DNA of 17,417 nt from Candidatus Bathyarchaeota archaeon (lineage in GTDB: Archaea; Thermoproteota; Bathyarchaeia; 40CM-2-53-6), in NCBI GenBank assembly GCA_005883695.1, contig VBBV01000095.1, forward strand, positions 1 through 17,417. Reading direction: 5' to 3'. Shown in pieces: positions 13,089 to 17,417 of this stretch. The number at the start of each line of letters is the position of its first letter. Position 1 is the first letter of the stretch. Under the pieces are notes generated by a model that worked only from the letters and a program-made list of their open reading frames with translations, did no database searches and was not told the origin of the DNA. The position numbers and the translations under genes were made by a program.

Positions 13089-14075
13089 CTACGGGATGCC
13101 GCCGGCAAGAACCTTCGCCAACTTTGAAGAGTCAATATTGCCGCCGGAGACGATGCAGACAATTCTTCCAGACCCCGCCTTGCCCGTCATCGCTGCGGCC
13201 ACCGATGCTGCTCCAGCGCCTTCAGCGACAATCCTGTTGCGCTCTACCAAGAGCTTGATGGCTGCGGCAATCTCCGAGAGAGAAACGACCAGTGGCAGAA
13301 GCAGATTTCTTGCTCGCTCCCACATCTCGGGCAGAACACTCTTTCCACCGATACCATCGACGAAGCTAGGAATTCTCTTAATCCCTCGCGCCGAGCCAGC
13401 AGCGAAAGACGCGGACAATGGTGCTGCGGTTTCAGGCTCTACAGCATAGACACGAGTCTGAGGACTCTTCGCACGGATTGAAGACGCGATACCTACGGAC
13501 AGTCCTCCACCTCCAAACGGTATGACAACCGACTCGACATCAGGTAAATCTTCGAGGACCTCTAGACCTGCGGTTCCGTTTCCTGCCATCATTCGAATAT
13601 CCGCAAATGGGTGAATGAACACGGAGCCGTCGAGGGGAGGATAACGGTGAGTCACAACGACCTTCCAGACTTCGTCAAACGAGACTTGGATGATCTTTGC
13701 GCCGAACCTTCTGATCGCTTCTAGCTTAGTCTCCGGAGCATTGTCCGGGACGATTACTGTGCACGGAATATGGTTTTGGCGAGCTTGCCAGGCGAGTGCC
13801 TGGGCCATGTTTCCAGCGCTGCAGGTGTATACTCCACGTTTCTTCGCGTCTGGACCAGCGAGGGCGATCGCGTTGCTCGCCCCTCGGACCTTGAAGGAGC
13901 CTGTGGGCTGCAGATTCTCCAGCTTCAGAAAGATATCTGCTGGCGCTTCGTCAACATTCAAGCGGACGAGCGGAGTTCGCAAAACTGTGCCCTTGATCCG
14001 TTCTCTGGCCTCTTCGATAAGTTTCAGGGGTATCTGGCCGGGAATCTCCGGGCTTGAAACGGCCTTTTCTAGCAT
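13089..14075 (-). CDS. Threonine/serine dehydratase (PLP fold type II), catabolic form without ACT domain
   Basis: Deaminates threonine (or serine) to the 2-oxoacid through an unstable enamine. 328 residues. PLP-binding Lys62 lies in QPTGSFKVRGA; the substrate loop is CSAGNMAQALAW (residues 85-96); the phosphate-binding glycine run is GGGG 188-191; and SGGNIDSSKL is at the C-terminus. No ACT regulatory domain follows, so it resembles catabolic threonine dehydratase or serine racemase rather than feedback-controlled IlvA. It is divergent from ridA, sharing a TATA box at 14107-14117, and its end lies 3 nt from the convergent transporter gene. Confidence 0.93.
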   Translation of the reverse strand: MLEKAVSSPEIPGQIPLKLIEEARERIKGTVLRTPLVRLNVDEAPADIFLKLENLQPTGSFKVRGASNAIALAGPDAKKRGVYTCSAGNMAQALAWQARQNHIPCTVIVPDNAPETKLEAIRRFGAKIIQVSFDEVWKVVVTHRYPPLDGSVFIHPFADIRMMAGNGTAGLEVLEDLPDVESVVIPFGGGGLSVGIASSIRAKSPQTRVYAVEPETAAPLSASFAAGSARGIKRIPSFVDGIGGKSVLPEMWERARNLLLPLVVSLSEIAAAIKLLVERNRIVAEGAGAASVAAAMTGKAGSGRIVCIVSGGNIDSSKLAKVLAGGIP

Positions 14076-14106
14076 GAATCGTCAGTTATTCGGTGTTATC
14101 TCTCAA

Positions 14107-14117
14107 CTCTTAAACAC
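14107..14117. promoter_or_regulatory. Shared symmetric TATA box between dehydratase and ridA
   Basis: CTCTTAAACAC reads as a TATA element on both strands (CTTAAAC forward, GTTTAAGAG reverse). Its centre is about 36-37 nt from both start codons (14075 and 14148), so each transcript would have a leader of about 10 nt. Confidence 0.6.
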
Positions 14118-14147
14118 CAAAGATACTGTGCGGACTTTTCGACTCGT

Positions 14148-14540
14148 ATGAAGAAGGAAGCTGTGAAAACCGGCCCCGCGCCGCTTGGTCTTCCGTTCTC
14201 GCCTGCGGTCAGGTTTGGAGAATTATTGTTCGTTTCCGGACAAGGGCCAATCGACAAAAACGGGAAAGTTATTCCTGGAGATATCGGAGCCCAGACGAAG
14301 GCTACTTTGGAGAACTTCAAGAGGATCATGGAGGCAGCAGGGTCCGATATGGACTGTGTCCTCCAGACAACAGTCTACCTCAAGGATCTAGCAGAGTATT
14401 CTGGGATGAACGAGGTCTATTCCAGTTTCTTCAGCGATCCCAAACCGGCGAGGGCAACTGTCCAGGCTGGCGATCTGCTCTTTGGGATGAAGGTGGAGGT
14501 CCAGGGCATAGCTTATGTCGCAGAGAAGCGGAAGAAGTAA
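14148..14540 (+). CDS. ridA: RidA family enamine/imine deaminase (YjgF/UK114)
   Basis: Hydrolyses reactive 2-aminoacrylate/2-aminocrotonate released by PLP dehydratases. 130 residues, the family's normal size. Conserved features: PFSPAVRFGELLFVSGQGP at residues 16-34, QTKATLENFKRIMEAAG, and KPARATVQ near residues 99-106, where Arg102 matches the carboxylate-binding arginine (Arg105 in E. coli RidA) and Glu118 in MKVEVQGIA matches the active-site glutamate. The divergent partner makes its substrate, strong support for the function. An ATG start 36 nt from the shared TATA box. Confidence 0.95.
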   Translation: MKKEAVKTGPAPLGLPFSPAVRFGELLFVSGQGPIDKNGKVIPGDIGAQTKATLENFKRIMEAAGSDMDCVLQTTVYLKDLAEYSGMNEVYSSFFSDPKPARATVQAGDLLFGMKVEVQGIAYVAEKRKK

Positions 14541-14571
14541 CAATTAGGCGTGGTTTTCAGAGGGGTGGTTT

Positions 14572-14910
14572 CTGAAGGACCGCAAGCACCAGTTTCTCTA
14601 TCTTACTACCGAAGGCTGGAAGACTAAGGCACCGCACAGAATAGAAATCTGGTACATCCGACATCAGGGACGATTCTATCTCGTCTCGCAATACCGTGAT
14701 CAGGCGCATTGGGTTCGGAACATCAAGAACCACCCCGGAATCTCATTCGAAGTGGACAGCGACAAGTATGTGGGGCTGGGCCGGATAATCGATTCATCCG
14801 AAGAGCCCGAACTGGCTAAGAAGGTGTCCGAGCTGATGGATGAAAAGTACCAATGGAGCGATGGACTCATCGTGGAACTCCGACCAGAACCCGGAGTCCT
14901 GCAGAAATAG
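14572..14910 (+). CDS. Deazaflavin/FMN-dependent nitroreductase-like oxidoreductase, apparent CTG start
   Basis: A coding frame missed by simple start-codon searches. From 14572 the product (about 112 aa) reads LKDRKHQFLYLTTEGWKTKA, then RIEIWYIRHQGRFYLVSQYR, AHWVRNIKNHPGISFEV, and a C-terminal helix EKYQWSDGLIVELRPEPG. This is the split beta-barrel pattern of the F420-dependent nitroreductase/PPOX-like family (GRKTGKPHEIEIWF, AHWVRNIR and so on). The frame opens after TAG 14545-14547 and contains no ATG, GTG or TTG before 14740. CTG 14572 is preceded by AGGGGTGG (14561-14568), a possible ribosome-binding site. It lies 31 nt after ridA and probably shares its transcript. The substrate is unknown. 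Confidence 0.75.
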   Translation: MKDRKHQFLYLTTEGWKTKAPHRIEIWYIRHQGRFYLVSQYRDQAHWVRNIKNHPGISFEVDSDKYVGLGRIIDSSEEPELAKKVSELMDEKYQWSDGLIVELRPEPGVLQK

Positions 14911-14998
14911 CTCTCCCGAAATCTAGCCTCCGGAATATAGATCCTGCTAAAGGAGTATTTGGCGCTGGCTAGAATGGCACGAAAGGATTTCCACAAGG

Positions 14999-15008
14999 CT
15001 TATTTTGA
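14999..15008 (+). promoter_or_regulatory. Possible TATA box for the G1 peptidase gene
   Basis: CTTATTTTGA lies about 42 nt before the ATG at 15046, which would leave a leader of roughly 15 nt. It falls after the in-frame upstream ATG at 14974, which argues for the later start. Confidence 0.4.
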
Positions 15009-15045
15009 TTCCATTTTCCCAGAAAATGCTCGAGAAAAATTGTCA

Positions 15046-15840
15046 ATGCGACATTTCTTCACAACAACCCTTGCAGCACTCGCTATTGTCTTCCTATCAA
15101 CTCTCAGCTTTGCCGCGGCTCTTCCAGCACCATCAATGAGTGTAGCGCCACGAATTCACGATGGAAGCGTTAGCAGTACAAACTGGAGCGGATTCGCCGT
15201 GACAGGCTCTGCCGGATCCGTCAGCGACGCAAAGGGATCATGGGTGGTCCCGACGATACAGGGCAATTGTCCGAGCACTAATCAGTACTCTAGCTTCTGG
15301 GTCGGAATCGACGGGTACAGCTCAGGCACTGTGGAGCAAACAGGTACCGATTCTGACTGCCAGAACGGCGTCCCCACGTACTATGCTTGGTACGAGTTCT
15401 TCCCGCATCCATCGTTTCTCATCAACGGCATCTCTGTCCATCCTGGAGACGTGATGTCTGCAGAAGCACATGCGTTGGGCAACGGAAAATTCACCGTCAG
15501 CATTTCTGACGCTACGACTGGCCAGAGCTTTAGCACCTCGTCAACAGTTCACCGGGCGCAACAGTCCTCAGCAGAATGGATTGCCGAGGCGCCCTCGAGC
15601 AGCGGTGGTATCCTCCCGCTTGCAAACTTTGGGACAGTCAAATTCGGCCTCGACAATACAGGAGTGAGCAGCACTTGCTATGCTACGATCAGAGGGACCA
15701 CCGCAGCCTTTGGAACGTTCGGCTCGAACGTTCAAAAGATTACGATGGTGACCAGCGGCGGAGCGACAAAAGCCTCACCCTCGAACCCGTCCAGCGACAG
15801 CACTAGCTTTTCAGTTACCTGGGTAAGTTCTGGTCCCTAA
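15046..15840 (+). CDS. Secreted glutamic peptidase, G1 (eqolisin) family
   Basis: Predicted acid-acting extracellular protease. From ATG 15046 the product is 264 residues with a signal peptide (MRHFFTTTLAALAIVFLSTL, cleavage near AAALPA). The catalytic domain begins at TNWSGFAV (45-52), contains GSWVVPTIQG and FWVGIDGYSSGTVEQTG, whose Gln98 fits the catalytic glutamine (Gln53 of scytalidoglutamic peptidase), and SSAEWIAEAPS, whose Glu177 fits the catalytic glutamate (Glu136). Further G1 features: YYAWYEFFP and VHPGDVMSAEA. Cys75 and Cys105 could form a disulfide. Almost no propeptide is present between signal and domain, unlike fungal enzymes. A Ser/Gly-rich tail ends the chain. It probably degrades environmental protein. 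Confidence 0.9.
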   Translation: MRHFFTTTLAALAIVFLSTLSFAAALPAPSMSVAPRIHDGSVSSTNWSGFAVTGSAGSVSDAKGSWVVPTIQGNCPSTNQYSSFWVGIDGYSSGTVEQTGTDSDCQNGVPTYYAWYEFFPHPSFLINGISVHPGDVMSAEAHALGNGKFTVSISDATTGQSFSTSSTVHRAQQSSAEWIAEAPSSSGGILPLANFGTVKFGLDNTGVSSTCYATIRGTTAAFGTFGSNVQKITMVTSGGATKASPSNPSSDSTSFSVTWVSSGP

Positions 15841-15864
15841 ACAGGGACCACATCCCACTTTTTG
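15831..15864 (+). terminator. Hairpin plus T-run at the end of the G1 peptidase gene
   Basis: TGGTCCCTAAACAGGGACCA (15831-15850) is a perfect 7-bp stem with a 6-nt loop that contains the stop codon. It is followed by CATCCCAC and TTTTTG. The stem-loop plus T-run resembles an intrinsic terminator; in archaea the T-run alone is usually the active part. Confidence 0.6.
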
Positions 15865-15889
15865 TCCACTGAACCGCGATGGCTAGAGA

Positions 15890-15903
15890 GTTTATTCTTA
15901 TAT
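15890..15903 (+). promoter_or_regulatory. TATA box for the thioredoxin-fold gene
   Basis: AT-rich TTTATTCTTATAT segment about 30 nt before ATG 15929, giving a nearly leaderless message. Confidence 0.5.
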
Positions 15904-15928
15904 CGAACATCTGAATGGTTTTCTAGAG

Positions 15929-16384
15929 ATGGCGTTGACGGTTTCTAGCCAGGTCATTTCTGACAAAAGCGTGGAAGTGATCGATTTTCAACGGTTGAAG
16001 GGATTACCGGATGACGGGGCGGTTGAAGCCCTCGTGAAAGAGTCAGGCGTTGTCTATGTGACTGTGCTCACTAGGGACGGATGTTCAGGTTGTATGGAAC
16101 AGAAGCCGCTGTTTCGGGAGCTTGCGCAAAAAATGACCTCGGATCTTGGCGGAATGGTGCATTTCGCGAACGTTCATGTTCGCTATGCAGAGGATGACCG
16201 GGCAGAGTCCTGGGAGAGCAAGAGAGTATTTCGACATGCTGCTTATCCGACGTATCTAGTTCATGTGAGATCCAAGAACGGCGTCCTTGAGGTATACAGA
16301 GCGATTTATCCGAATATGGAGGAGCTGGAGAAGCAAACGCGAGAATCCTTGGACCTGGCGAAGTTCTACAAGGACGAAGCTTAG
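15929..16384 (+). CDS. Thioredoxin-fold protein with CSGC motif
   Basis: Probable cytoplasmic thiol-disulfide protein of 151 residues. The thioredoxin fold is shown by the strand VVYVTVLTRD, the active-site motif C52-S-G-C55 at the start of a helix (EQKPLFRELAQKM), and the cis-proline Pro107 in AAYPTYLVHV, followed by the last strand and helix (VLEVYRAIYPNMEELEKQTR). CSGC differs from CGPC of classical thioredoxin. There is no signal peptide. About 40 extra N-terminal residues precede the fold. The partner is unknown. Its last 129 nt overlap a possible antisense membrane ORF. Confidence 0.85.
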   Translation: MALTVSSQVISDKSVEVIDFQRLKGLPDDGAVEALVKESGVVYVTVLTRDGCSGCMEQKPLFRELAQKMTSDLGGMVHFANVHVRYAEDDRAESWESKRVFRHAAYPTYLVHVRSKNGVLEVYRAIYPNMEELEKQTRESLDLAKFYKDEA

Positions 16385-16618
16385 GAAGAACCAGAAGGCG
16401 TCTAGCTTCTCGAGGGCTTCGAGATCATAGAGCCCTGCCAGGGCGTTCTCGAGGGGATGGTTGTCGAATAACCGGAAGAATCCGCCTAGGACGAGGAATA
16501 GGCCGCCGACCTGTAGGCTGAGGATTGCTCTCTGGTAGCCGAGTGTCCGGGAACCTAGGAGGAGTGACGAGAGCGTTAGGGCGAGGCCGAGGAAGGCGAC
16601 TATCTTGGTCTTTAGCAT
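16256..16618 (-). CDS. Possible small membrane protein (120 aa), convergent overlap
   Basis: Uncertain gene. From ATG 16618 the first 85 or so residues look natural: two strong hydrophobic helices (KIVAFLGLALTLSSLLLGSR at about 4-23; LQVGGLFLVLGGFFRLF at about 35-51) and a third (DAFWFFLSFVLVEL, about 73-86). The last 35 residues overlap the thioredoxin-fold gene on the other strand and look like shadow sequence, so the true reading frame may have been lost by a frameshift near 16385. CATTATAG near 16664-16673 on the minus strand may be a promoter. No family is recognised. Confidence 0.45.
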   Translation of the reverse strand: MLKTKIVAFLGLALTLSSLLLGSRTLGYQRAILSLQVGGLFLVLGGFFRLFDNHPLENALAGLYDLEALEKLDAFWFFLSFVLVELRQVQGFSRLLLQLLHIRINRSVYLKDAVLGSHMN

Positions 16619-16751
16619 GCGGGCACTACAGCATCAATCACAAGATATGGAATGGAAGATTACGGCTATAATGCTGACCCGAGTTTCTCACGGAAGAATA
16701 GTAAGAACAAAGAACTGAGAAAGCACTTGTGCGTCGTGGGATGCTTGGCTA
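16619..16751. other. Short non-coding stretch
   Basis: Nothing is supported here apart from the possible minus-strand promoter of the small membrane ORF. Confidence 0.4.
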
Positions 16752-17213
16752 ATACCCCTTTTTTGGAGAAGTGACTCGCTGTCTGGCCGTGATTTTGGGC
16801 GAGTCTCTGTATTCTAGGCGGACTCCAGGCTTAGATCAATAGGCGAAACTCGCCATTATTTCAGCCAAACCCGAACGATTCTAAGGATAGAGTTTAGACG
16901 GGATCCTAGAATCGCGATCAGGGCCGATAATGGGCGATTTCCTGGATCAATGGTTTCCCTTCAACCACTCTTGTGTCGCGAGGTAGAGTCGCTAAGACCC
17001 CCTATTTTCCAAAAACGATTTCCTGTCCGGCATTGATAACAGGCGAGTCCAAGCAATCGGGGCGTAATCCTGGCTTGGATGACAAGGCAGAGAAGACGAC
17101 AAATCCGAACGAATTTCGGGAGAGTTCATGCAGGGTTTCCAGAATAGAGATTAGGGGTTAAAATGGGCGATATCCGGGGTCGTATGCGATAGAATATGCT
17201 CTAGTCTTAAACC
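16752..17213. repeat. Degenerate tandem duplication, two units of about 220-240 bp
   Basis: Unit 1 is about 16752-16990 and unit 2 about 16991-17213. Matching blocks in order: TCTGGCCGTGATTTTGGGCG at 16782-16801 against TCCGGCATTGATAACAGGCG (both followed by AGTC at 16802-16805 and 17046-17049); AGGCGGACTCCAGGCTTAGA against GGGCGTAATCCTGGCTTGGA; CCGAACGA in both; and ATGGGCGATTTCCTGG against ATGGGCGATATCCGGG. Each unit begins after a (C)TAAGACCCC-like sequence, and a third start, CCAAGACCCC, stands at 17214-17223 just before the last gene. No long conserved reading frame runs through both units. Confidence 0.55.
17205..17212 (+). promoter_or_regulatory. TATA box for the last gene
   Basis: CTTAAACC about 30 nt before ATG 17239, so the transcript is probably leaderless. 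Confidence 0.45.
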
Positions 17214-17238
17214 GCCAAGACCCCTGGTATGATTTAGC

Positions 17239-17417
17239 ATGCCGAAACCCGTGCTGACAGTCGAGCTGAAAGAATTGCATGACCGGGCGAGCGAAGCAAC
17301 CCAGTTCCTGAAATCGAAAGTCGAGGGCAAAATGAGAACCAAGGGAACACAGCTCCAGATCGAGGGGGCAAAAACCAAACAAGTCAAGCTACAACTACAC
17401 AAGTTCCTGCACCACCA
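17239..17417 (+). CDS. Unrecognised protein, N-terminal 59 residues, cut by window edge
   Basis: The frame is open from ATG 17239 to the end of the window. The product starts MPKPVLTVELKELHDRASEA, continues with a charged helix (TQFLKSKVEGKM), a beta-like part (TQLQIEGAKTK) and KLQLHKFLHH at the cut. It is soluble, basic and small-domain-like. I cannot assign a family from this fragment. Reasonable codon use and a well-placed TATA box support a real gene. Confidence 0.6.
   Translation, partial: MPKPVLTVELKELHDRASEATQFLKSKVEGKMRTKGTQLQIEGAKTKQVKLQLHKFLHH

Noticed and set aside
14959..15045. Earlier start of the G1 peptidase at 14959 or ATG 14974.
   Set aside because: It would bury the signal peptide behind 24-29 charged residues and precede the likely TATA box.
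1..17417. CRISPR array, insertion sequence, rRNA genes or integrase.
   Set aside because: No regular short repeats with spacers, no transposase or recombinase motifs in the frames examined, and no rRNA-like conserved segments were seen.

Overview
The window is archaeal and most likely from the TACK lineages (Thermoproteota in the broad sense, possibly Bathyarchaeia-like). It carries archaeal/eukaryotic-type genes: rpoD without a ferredoxin domain, uS13/uS4, eL14, eL34, Cbf5, archaeal AdkA, the EMC3-like DUF106 protein and a 10-helix SecY. Many starts sit roughly 22-45 nt downstream of TTTAAA-type TATA boxes, often with almost no leader. Three genes appear to carry bulge-helix-bulge (BHB) introns. 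The genus cannot be fixed from sequence alone.

Layout. 1-2806 (minus): rps13, rps4, an unexpected six-helix membrane protein, rpoD and the start of rpl13. The usual rps11 (between rps4 and rpoD) and rpl18e (between rpoD and rpl13) are not there. 2807-5328 (plus): an AdoMet/arginine decarboxylase of the SpeD family, rpl14e, cbf5 interrupted by a 23-nt pre-mRNA intron that splits the catalytic Asp codon, and a small zinc ribbon. 5314-6159 (minus): an AN1 zinc finger fused to a site-2 protease. 6461-6589: tRNA-Ser(GGA) with two introns. Its last 15 bp recur at 7273-7287, and the roughly 0.7 kb between the copies holds one YdeI-like gene, which looks like a small integrated island. 7415-8080: an unknown ORF and paired hairpins. 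8080-8193 (minus): tRNA-Leu(GAG) with a 26-nt intron in the D arm.

8342-12304 (plus) is a compact operon: rpl15, secY, adkA, EMC3-like, rpl34e, cmk. Stops and starts overlap as ATGA or TTGA, and secY has no ordinary start codon. 12456-13085 is a VIT1/CCC1-type metal transporter with no ATG/GTG/TTG start and a hairpin-rich leader. 13089-14540 is a divergent pair, a PLP threonine/serine dehydratase and RidA. They share one symmetric TATA box and are linked by chemistry, because RidA removes the reactive enamine/imine that the dehydratase makes. Downstream of ridA is a flavin/F420-type oxidoreductase gene that also lacks ATG/GTG/TTG. 15046-15840 is a secreted glutamic (G1, eqolisin) peptidase ending in a hairpin plus T-run. 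15929-16618 holds a thioredoxin-fold protein and a convergent small membrane ORF. 16752-17213 is a decayed tandem duplication without clear coding content, in front of an unrecognised gene cut off by the window end.

The strongest observations are the three intron-bearing genes. In all three, bulges of 3 nt, a 4-bp central position and cuts after the second bulge base give exactly the expected mature product. These were found by hand pairing; no folding program or database search was run.
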